The position numbers and the translations under genes are program-made. The notes beneath the pieces are model-generated. The model saw only the letters and a list, made by a program, of their open reading frames with translations. It did not search any database and had not been told where the DNA came from. Below, one piece after another: positions 14,080 to 23,631 of a stretch of DNA of 28,296 bases (position 1 is the first letter of the stretch; every line of letters starts with the position of its first letter). The DNA comes from Cyanobium gracile_A (GTDB lineage: Bacteria; Cyanobacteriota; Cyanobacteriia; PCC-6307; Cyanobiaceae), in the NCBI RefSeq assembly GCF_034931305.1, contig NZ_JAYGHY010000033.1, positions 1 through 28,296 on the forward strand. Reading direction: 5' to 3'.

Positions 14080-16884
14080 TCACCCTACCGGACGTCCTTC
14101 CCCTTCGGCCCTCAGGGGAACGAAGCGAAAGCCCCCGTCCCCGGGGCCGGCGAGCTCCAGCCGCACACCCCTGGCGCCGCTGAAGTGATCCTCCAGCAAT
14201 TCGGTGGCCAGGGGATTCTCGATGCGACGGCGCAGCACCCGCCGCAGCGGGCGGGCGCCGTACTCCGGCTCGTAGCCCTGCTGGGCCAGTGCCACCACGA
14301 CGGCCTCGTCCAGCTCCAGCTCCAGGTGCTGCTCCCGCAGCAGGGCCGCCAGCTCCGCCAGCTGCAGCCGCACGATGCGCTCGAGATCGGTGCGGGCGAG
14401 CGGCCGGAAACGGATCACCTCATCGATGCGGTTGAGAAATTCCGGGCGGAACTGGCGCGACAGGGCCTCCTCCACCGCCAGATCAAGGGCACGCTCCTGG
14501 GCCAGCTCGCCCTCCTCCGGATGAAGGGAAGTCCTGCCGCCATCAGGGCTGGAGCCGGAGCGGGCCCGGTCCAGGATCGCCCGGCTGGCCAGGTTGCTGG
14601 TCATGATCACCACCGTGTGGCGGAAGTCCACCGTGCGGCCCTGGGAATCCGTGAGGCGGCCGTCGTCGAGCACCTGCAGCAGCAGGTTGAACACATCGGG
14701 ATGGGCCTTTTCCACCTCATCCAGCAGCAGCACCGCGTAGGGACGGCGGCGCACGGCCTCGGTGAGCTGTCCCCCCTCCTCGTAACCCACGTAGCCGGGG
14801 GGTGCCCCCACCAGGCGGGCGACGGCGTTGCGCTCCATGAATTCGCTCATGTCCAGCCGCACCAGGGCCTCCTCCTCATCGAAGAGGGCCGACGCCAGGG
14901 CCTTGGCCAGTTCGGTCTTGCCCACACCCGTCGGCCCCAGGAACAGGAACGACCCCACCGGCCGGGTGGGGGCCTGCATGCCGGCCCGGGACCGGCGGAT
15001 CGAGGCCGCCACCGCCGCCACCGCCTCCGGCTGGCCGATCACCCGCCCAGCCAGCCGCTGCTCCAACTCGAGCAGCTTCTGGCGTTCGCCGGCCAGCAAC
15101 TGCTGCACGGGGATGCCGGTGGAACGGGCCACCACATCGGCGATGTCCCCCTCCTCCACTTGCTCGCGCAGCATCGGATCGCTCTGCAGCTCCGCCTCGA
15201 CGGCGGCGCGGCGTTGCTGCACTCCGTGCAGTTGGTCGTACTGGAGCCGGGCCGCCTCCTCCAGGTCCCCGTCCCGCTCCGCCTCAGCGATGGCATGGCG
15301 CAGGTCCTCGTCCTGGTGCATGAGCTCGCGCAGTTCCTCCAGACGCTCCCGCTCCCCCGCCCAGCGCCGCTGCAGGCGTTCGAGCTGTTCGTGGGCGCAG
15401 CGCCGCTGCTCCTGCAGCTGCAGACGTTCCTCCAGCGGAGCCGCCTCCGCCGCCAGCAGCTCCAGCTCCACCCGCCGCAGGTCCGCCTCCGCCGCCTCCA
15501 CCACCTGGGGCTTGGAGGTGGCCTCCATGCGCAGGTTGGCGGCGGCCTCGTCGATCAGGTCGATGGCCGAATCGGGCAGGCAGCGGTCGCTGATGTAGCG
15601 GGCCGCGAGCCTGGAGGCTGCCACCAGGGCCCCATCGGTGATGGTGACACCGTGGTGGAGCTCGTAGCGCTCCTTCAGCCCCCGCAGGATCTCGAGGCAG
15701 GTGGGGCCGTCGGGCTCGCGGATCACCACCTGCTGGAAACGACGCTCCAGGGCCGGGTCCTTCTCGATGCTGCGGCGGTAATCCTCGGGGGTGGTGGCGC
15801 CGATGCAGCGCAGGTCGCCCCGGGCCAGCACCGGTTTGAGGATGCTGGCCGCATCGGTGCCGGAGCGATCACTGCCCACCACCGTGTGCAGTTCATCGAT
15901 GAACAGCACCACCCCGCCCGCACGGCCCTGCACCCCGTCGCTGTCGCGGACCTCCGCCAGCACGCTGCGCAGGCGTTCCTCGAACTGACCGCGGAACTTG
16001 GCCCCAGCGATCAGGGCCCCCAGATCCAGAGCCACCAGCCGCAGGCCCCGCAGGGCATCGGGCACCTCGCCGGCCACGATCCGCTGGGCCAGGGATTCGG
16101 CCACCGCGGTCTTGCCGACGCCGGGCTCACCGATCAGCACCGGGTTGTTCTTGCTGCGGCGCGAGAGCACCTGGATCAGCCGGCGGATCTCCGGATCCCG
16201 TCCCACCACCGGATCGAGTTCTCCGGCCCGGGCGGCGGCGGTGAGGTCGCGCCCGTAGCGGGCCAGGGCACCTGGTTCGGGATCGCCCTCCCGCTGCAGG
16301 GTAAGGCCGGTGTCCGGCTCTGGCACTGGCACTGGCGCCGGCACAGGGGCCGGTGCCGGCGGCGCTGCGGGTGGGGACACCGCGACGGATGGGATGGCGG
16401 ACGGCAGCGGCCGCCACTGGCGCAGCAGCAGGTCCTCGCTCAGTCCCTCCTCCACCAGCAGGGACGCCCCGATGCGGGGATCCACCAGCAGGGCCAGCAG
16501 CACATGGGGGACATCCAGCAGCCGGGATCCCCAGGCCGCCCGGCGGCGATCGGCCTCCTCGAGCAGATCTTCGAGGGCATCGCCGATATAGAGCGTGCCG
16601 CCGTCGCCACCAGGCTGATCGGCGCAGAAGGTTTCCAGTCGATCGAGCAACCGGTCCTCGTCGAGGGGCAGCGGCGCCACCCAGGTGGCGAAGCGCCGGT
16701 TCAGCAGCAGGGTGAGCAACAGGTGCTCCACGTCCATGGCGCCATGGCGCCAGCGCCTCGCCTGCTCCTGGGAGGCGATCAGCAGATCCCAGGCGGCGTC
16801 GCTGAAGCGGTCGGGATCGCTCGTGAGGCTGGCGGGAGTGCCCGCCGGCTCCCGGTCGTCGCGCAGGCGGGGATCAGGGCGCAT
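14080..16884 (-). CDS. clpB2: ClpB-type AAA+ disaggregase, cyanobacterial ClpB2-like
   Basis: 934 aa. Residues about 25-155 form a divergent Clp N-domain, joined by a Pro/Ala linker (about 165-192) to NBD1 with Walker A GEPGVGKT (252-259), Walker B VLFIDELHT and the LERRF finger. A long Leu/Glu/Arg-rich coiled-coil middle domain (about 425-560) marks ClpB as opposed to ClpC. NBD2 has Walker A GPTGVGKT (650-657) and Walker B VLLLDEVEKA. ClpB proteins disaggregate proteins with DnaK. In Synechococcus elongatus a second ClpB, ClpB2, is encoded just before secE-nusG, which matches this position. The ATG lies 11 bp inside the end of gloA; an AAGG precedes it. Confidence 0.93.
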   Translation of the reverse strand: MRPDPRLRDDREPAGTPASLTSDPDRFSDAAWDLLIASQEQARRWRHGAMDVEHLLLTLLLNRRFATWVAPLPLDEDRLLDRLETFCADQPGGDGGTLYIGDALEDLLEEADRRRAAWGSRLLDVPHVLLALLVDPRIGASLLVEEGLSEDLLLRQWRPLPSAIPSVAVSPPAAPPAPAPVPAPVPVPEPDTGLTLQREGDPEPGALARYGRDLTAAARAGELDPVVGRDPEIRRLIQVLSRRSKNNPVLIGEPGVGKTAVAESLAQRIVAGEVPDALRGLRLVALDLGALIAGAKFRGQFEERLRSVLAEVRDSDGVQGRAGGVVLFIDELHTVVGSDRSGTDAASILKPVLARGDLRCIGATTPEDYRRSIEKDPALERRFQQVVIREPDGPTCLEILRGLKERYELHHGVTITDGALVAASRLAARYISDRCLPDSAIDLIDEAAANLRMEATSKPQVVEAAEADLRRVELELLAAEAAPLEERLQLQEQRRCAHEQLERLQRRWAGERERLEELRELMHQDEDLRHAIAEAERDGDLEEAARLQYDQLHGVQQRRAAVEAELQSDPMLREQVEEGDIADVVARSTGIPVQQLLAGERQKLLELEQRLAGRVIGQPEAVAAVAASIRRSRAGMQAPTRPVGSFLFLGPTGVGKTELAKALASALFDEEEALVRLDMSEFMERNAVARLVGAPPGYVGYEEGGQLTEAVRRRPYAVLLLDEVEKAHPDVFNLLLQVLDDGRLTDSQGRTVDFRHTVVIMTSNLASRAILDRARSGSSPDGGRTSLHPEEGELAQERALDLAVEEALSRQFRPEFLNRIDEVIRFRPLARTDLERIVRLQLAELAALLREQHLELELDEAVVVALAQQGYEPEYGARPLRRVLRRRIENPLATELLEDHFSGARGVRLELAGPGDGGFRFVPLRAEGEGRPVG

Positions 16885-17275
16885 CGGACCTTGACGACGT
16901 CTGGATCAGTTCCACCTTGTAGCCGTCGGGATCCTCCACGAACGCGATCACGGTGGTGCCGTGCTGCTTCGGGCCGGGTTCGCGCACCACCCGACCGCCC
17001 TTGGCGGCGATGGCCGTGCAGGTGGCGTAGATGTCATCGACGCCGATGGCCAGATGGCCGAAGCCGCTGCCGAGTTCGTAGGCCTCGGTGCCCCAGTTGT
17101 GGGTGAGTTCCAGCACGGTGGTGTCCTTCTCATCGCCGTAGCCCACGAAGGCCAGGGTGTAGGAGCCACCGGGATAGTCCTTGCGGCGCAGCAGCTTCAT
17201 GCCGAGCACCTCGATGTAGAAGCGCAGGGAGCGCTCCAGGTCGCCCACCCTGAGCATGGTGTGAAGCAGTCGCAT
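16874..17275 (-). CDS. gloA: Lactoylglutathione lyase (glyoxalase I)
   Basis: 133 aa. It isomerises the hemithioacetal of methylglyoxal and glutathione to S-lactoylglutathione. The four metal ligands of the Ni-type bacterial enzyme fall at the usual numbers: His5, Glu56, His74 and Glu122. The two betaalphabetabetabeta modules (MLRVGDLERSLRFYIEVLGMKLLR and FGHLAIGVDDIYATC) are complete. It is the first gene of the clpB2-secE-nusG-rplK-rplA run; its last codons overlap the clpB2 start. The frame continues upstream only as an antisense shadow of eno, and the ATG at 17275 matches the family. Confidence 0.96.
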   Translation of the reverse strand: MRLLHTMLRVGDLERSLRFYIEVLGMKLLRRKDYPGGSYTLAFVGYGDEKDTTVLELTHNWGTEAYELGSGFGHLAIGVDDIYATCTAIAAKGGRVVREPGPKQHGTTVIAFVEDPDGYKVELIQTSSRSDAP

Positions 17276-17377
17276 CGGTGCTGGACCAGCTGGAGCCATT
17301 CTGACCAGGGGGCCGTGGGCCCGGGCCATGGCCGGACGGTGGTGCAGGGAACACAGGCAAGGGTGGAGGGCCACCCA

Positions 17378-17383
17378 TAGGAT
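17378..17383 (+). promoter_or_regulatory. Possible -10 element for eno
   Basis: TAGGAT fits the TAnnnT pattern and lies 21 nt before the GTG of eno in the 129-bp divergent gloA/eno spacer. No -35 consensus is visible at the right distance, so support is weak. Confidence 0.25.
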
Positions 17384-17404
17384 TCGCCCACCAGCACACT
17401 CCCT

Positions 17405-18700
<1,296 letters not shown>

Positions 18701-18713
18701 GGCTGGCCGCCGA

Positions 18714-20411
18714 TCACTCCCGGCGTGATGCTGCGGCGACACCCGGGAGTTGGTCGAGGCGGCCATCGCGCTTGAGCCGCGATTGCAGCTTCAGCCAGGA
18801 GAGGCCCACCGGCAGCCCCAGCACCAGGGGCACCGCCACCAGGGCGGGGCGGCTACTGGCTGCCAGCAGCGCCGCCGCCACCGCCAGGCCCCCCAGCAGG
18901 AACGACTGACCGGAGCTCTGCTGGGCCAGGGCCAGGCGCCGCAGCAGCCGATCGGTTTCTCCGGCGCGAATCAGCACCTGCAGATCCCCCTGCTCGATGC
19001 GGGAGAGGCTCTCCTCCAGCCGCCGGGGGATCCCCAGCGCCCGGCTACCCACCTCCGCCGCTTGGCGCGAGATCTCGTTGAACAGTTCATTCGGGCCGTT
19101 ACCGCTGGCGGTCATGAGGGGCAGCAGGTAAGGACGGGCGATGGTGACCAGGCTAAAGCCCGGATCCAGGCTGCGGCCCACTCCTTCGAAGGTGGAGAGG
19201 GCCCGCATCACGAAGATGAGTTCCGGTGGCAGGCGAAACGGCTGGTCGTACACCAGCTCATACAGATCGCCCGAAAGCTTGTCGAGCACATTGGCGCTGA
19301 ACGGCGGCGTGAGCGCCTCAGTCAGCATCACCCGCACCAGCCGTCGCACCGGACCAGGGTCAATGCCCTGGGCGATCACGCCGGCCTGCTGCAGCTCGTC
19401 CACCAGGCCGGAGGCATCCCGGGCCGCCGCGGCCCTCACCATGCGCCCGATCCGGCTGCGCAGGCGCTCGGAGATCTGGCCCATCATGCCGAAGTCGTAG
19501 TAGATCAACGAGCCATCTCCGGCGACCGCCAGGTTGCCGGGATGGGGATCGGCGTGGAAGAAACCGAAGCGGACCAGCTGCTGCAGGTAGCTGGCGGCTC
19601 CCTTTTCCGCCACAGCCGCTGGATCGATCCCGGCGCGGACGAGGGCCTCCCGGTCATTGATCTTGATGCCGGGCAGGTAGTCGAGGCAAAGCACCCGGCG
19701 GGAGCTGAGTTCCCAGATCACCGCAGGAATGCGGATGCCGGGATCATCGAGAAACTGCTGCCGGAAACGGGCGGCGTGCTCCGCCTCCAGGCGGAAATCC
19801 AGCTCCCGCAGCAACACCCGGCGGCATTCCTTGGCGATGCCCACCCAGTCGCGGCCAGCACCCCAGCGGGGATGGCGCTGCACCACCGCCGCCACCTGCT
19901 GCAACACCTCCAGATCCAGCCGGAACAGTCGCTCCAGCCCGGGCCGCTGCACCTTGAACACCACCTGCCGGCCGCTGCGCAGGCTGGCTCGGTGCACCTG
20001 GGCCAGGCTCGCCGAACCGAGCGGCTCCACCGCCAGATCGATGATCTCGGCCCGGCGCTCGCCCAGCTCCTGTTCCAGCAGGGACTCCACCACAGGGAAG
20101 GGGAACGCCGGCACCCGGTCCTGCAGATGGGCCAGCTCCTCCACCACGTCGGCGGGGAGCACATCGGGGCGGGCCGAGAGCAGCTGCCCCAGCTTGATGA
20201 AGGCGGAGCCGAGCTCAAGGAACTGGGACGTGAGCCAGCGGGCCCGGCGGCGCTGGCGGGCGGCCTGGCGCTCGGGGGTGCGCCCCCCCGGGTAGCTCCA
20301 GGGACGGCCATCCCACCACAGGCCAGCCAGCAACTGGACGACCAGACGCCAAATGCGCAGGGGGCGCCAGAAGCGGGACAACAGGATCCCGGGGCTGGAG
20401 GGGGCCGCCAT
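18714..20411 (-). CDS. ABC1/UbiB family atypical protein kinase
   Basis: 565 aa. The UbiB/ADCK family supports quinone biosynthesis or lipid homeostasis by a kinase-like or ATPase activity; cyanobacteria hold several paralogues (the chloroplast ABC1K relatives). Family marks are present: KxGQ in FIKLGQLLSARPD (71-83), the Ala-rich loop LGSASLAQVH (131-140), the ATP-site Lys153, Glu203, the catalytic HADPHPGN (286-293) and YDFGMMG with Asp306. The C-terminal 60 residues include hydrophobic segments that could be membrane helices (about 510-548). Its ATG overlaps the stop of the 114-aa gene by one base. Which quinone or lipid step it serves cannot be told from sequence. Confidence 0.93.
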   Translation of the reverse strand: MAAPSSPGILLSRFWRPLRIWRLVVQLLAGLWWDGRPWSYPGGRTPERQAARQRRRARWLTSQFLELGSAFIKLGQLLSARPDVLPADVVEELAHLQDRVPAFPFPVVESLLEQELGERRAEIIDLAVEPLGSASLAQVHRASLRSGRQVVFKVQRPGLERLFRLDLEVLQQVAAVVQRHPRWGAGRDWVGIAKECRRVLLRELDFRLEAEHAARFRQQFLDDPGIRIPAVIWELSSRRVLCLDYLPGIKINDREALVRAGIDPAAVAEKGAASYLQQLVRFGFFHADPHPGNLAVAGDGSLIYYDFGMMGQISERLRSRIGRMVRAAAARDASGLVDELQQAGVIAQGIDPGPVRRLVRVMLTEALTPPFSANVLDKLSGDLYELVYDQPFRLPPELIFVMRALSTFEGVGRSLDPGFSLVTIARPYLLPLMTASGNGPNELFNEISRQAAEVGSRALGIPRRLEESLSRIEQGDLQVLIRAGETDRLLRRLALAQQSSGQSFLLGGLAVAAALLAASSRPALVAVPLVLGLPVGLSWLKLQSRLKRDGRLDQLPGVAAASRRE

Positions 20412-20755
20412 CAGGCTTGCCCCGGAGACCGCGGCGGACCTTCGGGGGCGGCCGCGGGGACCTGATCGAGACGTCTGGAGAGTTCGGCCACCTTGGCCCT
20501 CAGGGCATCGATCCGCTCCTGGGGGTCGTCGGCGGAGCCGCCCCTTGCTGGGGCCGCGGCTGCGCTGCGGTCGTTCTCGATCCGTTCGGCTTCCATGGAC
20601 ACCTCCTCCCAGAACAGGCTGAGTTCCTGCTGTACGCGGGTTGGAGCCTCCTGGGCGAGCACCGCCAGGGTGGCCGCCGCATCGGCCAGACCGCTGCCCA
20701 GGCGGGCGGCCAGGCGGTTCATGGCCGCCTTGGCGAGGGACTGCGGCGCGCTCAT
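20411..20755 (-). CDS. Conserved-type small hypothetical protein upstream of ABC1 kinase
   Basis: 114 aa, no family recognised. It begins with an amphipathic Ala-rich helix (SLAKAAMNRLAARLGSGLADAAATLAVLAQEAPTRVQ split over residues 6-42), has a Trp/Glu-rich helical centre (ELSLFWEEVSMEAERIE, 44-60) and a heptad-like end (RIDALRAKVAELSRRLDQV, 81-99), then a Pro/Ala tail. The whole reads as soluble and helical. Its stop overlaps the ABC1 kinase start by one base, so the two are translationally coupled; the gene 34 bp upstream is on the same strand. A role as partner of the kinase is an inference from that coupling only. Confidence 0.75.
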   Translation of the reverse strand: MSAPQSLAKAAMNRLAARLGSGLADAAATLAVLAQEAPTRVQQELSLFWEEVSMEAERIENDRSAAAAPARGGSADDPQERIDALRAKVAELSRRLDQVPAAAPEGPPRSPGQA

Positions 20756-20789
20756 GACAAGGCCGGAGGATTCACCGAACTGTGGCAGA

Positions 20790-21410
20790 TCAGGGCTGGT
20801 TTCCGGGAGCCGGTGGGGCGCTCACCGGAGGCGGGGCGATCGGCGCGGGGCCGGCGGCCTCCCGCTCGCGGGCCGGCGGCGTTCGTGGCGGGGGGAGGGC
20901 GGGGGCCGACGGGGACTCGAGGTTTACGGGCCCAGGCGCTGCCGGCGGGTCGACGTCGGTGGGAGTCTCGGTCTGCTCGAGCAGCCGCTGCCGCTCCTGC
21001 GCTTCGCGCTCCTCCATGCCCCGCCGTCGCTCCTCGAGGTCGGCCTGCTCCTGTTTCTGCTGCTGCTCCAGGTCGATCAGGTCGAGGTCACCGCGAATCT
21101 CCCGGGCCTCGCCGCCGAAGCGCTGGCGCAGGGATTCCAGCGTCGTGCCTGGGGCGGCCTGGACATCGAAGCGCTGGCGGTTGCCCCGCTCCTCCTCACC
21201 GCCCAGACTCAGCAGCCGGAGACTGGCGCCGTAGCTGAGCCCGAAGCAGAGGCCGACGATCCACCACACCCGCCAGTCCCAGCCAGGGCGGGTTGCGGCG
21301 CGGGCGCGGGGCCCGCTGGGGGGAGTCCCGCTGGGCGTGGAGGGGGGCCTGGCCGTGACCATCGACGTCAGCACAGTCGCTGCCATCTTGCCCAGGCGTG
21401 GCCCCGGCAT
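20790..21410 (-). CDS. Hypothetical single-pass membrane protein with coiled coil and Pro-rich tail
   Basis: About 206 aa, not recognised. One transmembrane helix (WDWRVWWIVGLCFGLSYGA, residues about 45-62) follows a short basic, Pro/Ser-rich N-terminus. Beyond it are RFDVQAAPGTTLESLRQRFGG (80-100), a long Gln/Glu/Arg coiled coil (about 108-147) and a Pro/Ala-rich tail (150-206). The start is uncertain: ATG at 21410, 21386 and 21362 are all in frame and none has a good Shine-Dalgarno. I give the first one after the argJ stop, which leaves a 22-bp gap. The open frame further upstream is a shadow of argJ. Position suggests an operon with argJ upstream and the 114-aa gene and ABC1 kinase downstream. 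Confidence 0.7.
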   Translation of the reverse strand: MPGPRLGKMAATVLTSMVTARPPSTPSGTPPSGPRARAATRPGWDWRVWWIVGLCFGLSYGASLRLLSLGGEEERGNRQRFDVQAAPGTTLESLRQRFGGEAREIRGDLDLIDLEQQQKQEQADLEERRRGMEEREAQERQRLLEQTETPTDVDPPAAPGPVNLESPSAPALPPPRTPPAREREAAGPAPIAPPPVSAPPAPGNQP

Positions 21411-21432
21411 CCATGAGGACCGGCCGGTGGGC

Positions 21433-22671
21433 TCAGGTGGTGTAGTCGGCGTTGATGCGCACGTACTGATCGGAGAGGTCGCAACCCCAGGCGCTGCCGC
21501 TGCCGGGGCCGTCCCCGACCCGCAGTCGGATCGCGATCGTGTCGTCGCTGAGGTACGCGCCTGCGGCCCGTGCCTGCATGTAGGCCGAGGCCGCCGGCCG
21601 GTCGAAGTCAAGGGGCTGGCCGGCCGCCATCAGCTGGTGCTCCCCCAGCCAGAGGGCGACGGCCTGAGGATCGAACGCCACCCCGGCCCGGCCGGCGGCG
21701 GCCAGGATGCGTCCCCAGTTGGGATCGCGGCCATGGATGGCCGTCTTCACCAAGGAGGAGCCACACACGGTGCGGGCGATGGCGCGGGCGCCGGCTTCGT
21801 CGACGGCGCCCTCCACCCGCACCTCGATCAGGCAGGTGGCGCCCTCGCCATCACGGGCGATCGCCCGGGCCAGGTGCTGCGACACCGCCGTCAGGCCGGC
21901 CTCCAGCGCCTCGAAGTGCTCGGGGCTTAAGGGCTCGCCGGCGGCAAACGCCAGGTACGTGTCGTTGGTGCTGGTGTCGCCGTCCACCGTGATCGCGTTG
22001 AAGGAACGATCCACCGCCCGCTGCACCATCGCCTGCCACACCCCCGCCGGCACGCCGGCATCACAGGTGAGGTAGCCCAGCATCGTGGCCATGGCCGGGT
22101 GGATCATTCCCGACCCCTTGGCCATGCCGCCGATGCGCACGGTGCGGCTGCCGAGACTGGCCTCCAGGGCGATCTGTTTGTCGATCAGATCGGTGGTGAG
22201 GATCGCCGTGGCCGCTGCAGCGCCACCCTCATCAGACAGCCCCGCCATCAGCGGTTCCATGGCGGCCAGCAGCGGCGGCATCGGGATGGGCACGCCGATC
22301 ACCCCGGTGGAACAGATCAGCACCTGCTCCTCGGGCAGACCCAGCCGCTCCGCCAGGGCGGCGGTGGCCCGCAGACTGTCGCTGCGGCCCCGCTCGCCGG
22401 TGCAGGCGTTCGCCTGGCCGGAGTTGGTGAGGACAGCCCTGGCCCTGCCGCCCGTGGCGGCCAGCCGTTCGGCGCAGAGGTCGACGCAGGCCGCCCGCAC
22501 CCGGTTGGTGGTGAAGCTGCCGGCGCAGACCGCCCCCACCGGCGCCAGCAACAGGCACAGATCGGGCTTGCCGGAGGGTTTCAGGCCCGCGGTGAGGCCC
22601 GACGCCAGAAATCCTTCCGGGGCCGTGACGCCACCGGGGATCGGATGCCAGGGGCCAGGGACGCTCACCAT
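21433..22671 (-). CDS. argJ: Bifunctional ornithine acetyltransferase / N-acetylglutamate synthase
   Basis: 412 aa. ArgJ moves the acetyl group from N-acetylornithine to glutamate and, in the bifunctional form, also makes N-acetylglutamate from acetyl-CoA, for arginine synthesis. It is an Ntn-type self-processing enzyme: the cleavage site KGSGMIHPAMATMLGY is present with Thr196 as the nucleophile that becomes the N-terminus of the beta chain. The oxyanion pair is kept in STGVIG (121-126). The N-terminus PIPGGVTAPEGF is typical. The ATG lies in a short divergent spacer facing coaE and may even overlap the coaE reading frame. Confidence 0.97.
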   Translation of the reverse strand: MVSVPGPWHPIPGGVTAPEGFLASGLTAGLKPSGKPDLCLLLAPVGAVCAGSFTTNRVRAACVDLCAERLAATGGRARAVLTNSGQANACTGERGRSDSLRATAALAERLGLPEEQVLICSTGVIGVPIPMPPLLAAMEPLMAGLSDEGGAAAATAILTTDLIDKQIALEASLGSRTVRIGGMAKGSGMIHPAMATMLGYLTCDAGVPAGVWQAMVQRAVDRSFNAITVDGDTSTNDTYLAFAAGEPLSPEHFEALEAGLTAVSQHLARAIARDGEGATCLIEVRVEGAVDEAGARAIARTVCGSSLVKTAIHGRDPNWGRILAAAGRAGVAFDPQAVALWLGEHQLMAAGQPLDFDRPAASAYMQARAAGAYLSDDTIAIRLRVGDGPGSGSAWGCDLSDQYVRINADYTT

Positions 22672-23427
22672 GGGGCCAATTCACGCTGGACTCATCCTGA
22701 AGGGGCGCCGGACTCCAAGGATCCGCAGTCGCGGCGTCGATCAGCGGGCGCCAGGCCCCAGAGTGCAGCCAGCGGATCCACCCCCCTGAGCCAGCCCCAG
22801 CGCCGCATCGGACTGACCGGAGGGATCGCCACCGGCAAGAGCACGGTGGCCGCTCTGCTGGAGCAACGCTTCGGGCTGCCGGTGCTGGATGCCGACCGCT
22901 TCGCCCGCGAGGCCCTCGCGCCAGGAAGCCCCGGAGCGGTGGCGGTGCTGGCGCGCTACGGCGAGCAGGTACGGGCGCGCTGTGAGGCTGCCCCTCCGGC
23001 CGCTGACGCTTGCCCGGCCCTGGACCGGGCCGCCCTGGGAAGGATCGTGTTCGCCGATGCGGCCGAGCGGGCCTGGCTGGAAGGGTTGGTGCACCCCCTG
23101 GTGCGGGCCTGCTTTGCTGCCGAGTTGGAACGGCTTCAGGAGCTTCCCACCGTGGTCCTGATGATCCCGCTGCTGTTTGAGGCGGGGCTGGAGAGCCTCT
23201 GCAGCGAGGTGTGGCTGGTGGATTGCGACGAGACTGAACAGCTCCGACGCCTGATGGCTCGCGATGGACTCGCCGCTGAGGAGGCCACCGCCCGGATGCA
23301 CTCCCAGTGGCCAATGGCACGCAAACGGGCCCTGGCCCAGGTCGTGATCGATAACTCCCAGCCCAGCAGCGATCTGCCCTTGCAGCTGACCCACCTGCTC
23401 CGGTCCCGTCCTCTCAGAGCGAGCTGA
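22645..23427 (+). CDS. coaE: Dephospho-CoA kinase
   Basis: Up to 260 aa. CoaE phosphorylates dephospho-CoA, the last step of coenzyme A synthesis. The conserved part starts at QRRIGLTGGIATGKST with P-loop 59-66 in this numbering, then LDADRFAREAL, IPLLFEAGLE and the late MHSQWPMARKRALAQVVIDN. The start is a problem: the only ATG, GTG or TTG in frame before the P-loop is the ATG at 22645, which adds about 47 unconserved residues and overlaps the argJ start by 27 bp on the other strand. The alternative is a CTG at 22786, which gives a family-length protein of 213 aa. I give the canonical codon; the true start may well be 22786. Confidence 0.9.
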   Translation: MPGARDAHHGANSRWTHPEGAPDSKDPQSRRRSAGARPQSAASGSTPLSQPQRRIGLTGGIATGKSTVAALLEQRFGLPVLDADRFAREALAPGSPGAVAVLARYGEQVRARCEAAPPAADACPALDRAALGRIVFADAAERAWLEGLVHPLVRACFAAELERLQELPTVVLMIPLLFEAGLESLCSEVWLVDCDETEQLRRLMARDGLAAEEATARMHSQWPMARKRALAQVVIDNSQPSSDLPLQLTHLLRSRPLRAS

Positions 23428-23531
23428 CGGCTTCATCCTCGGCGCCTGGACAAGGGGTGCCATTCGCCTGGACGTGAAGGCGTGTCGCTCAGGTGGATCA
23501 CGTCAACGCCAATCCATCAGGACATGAGCCA

Positions 23532-23545
23532 GAGAGCAGGCTCTC
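23532..23545. other. Short dyad upstream of the DUF900 hydrolase gene
   Basis: GAGAGC-AG-GCTCTC is a perfect 6-bp inverted repeat with a 2-nt centre, 87 nt before the hydrolase ATG in the 204-bp spacer after coaE. It could be an operator; nothing links it to a known regulator. Confidence 0.2.
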
Positions 23546-23631
23546 GAGGTAAAGATTGTTGCAGAGATCCCACAACACCAAGGCGCGAACGGGGGCCCAC
23601 ATGACAATGACAACTCGCCAGAAGAGCAGGA

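Noticed and set aside
13765..17106. An open frame of 1113 codons on the plus strand, antisense to clpB2 and gloA
   Set aside because: The translation is Gln/His/Arg/Gly-rich without domains. High G/C at third positions removes stops from this antisense frame; the minus strand encodes intact ClpB2 and GloA.
18750..20465. A 571-codon plus-strand frame over the ABC1 kinase gene
   Set aside because: Low-complexity His/Gln/Gly-rich translation; shadow of a well-conserved kinase on the other strand.
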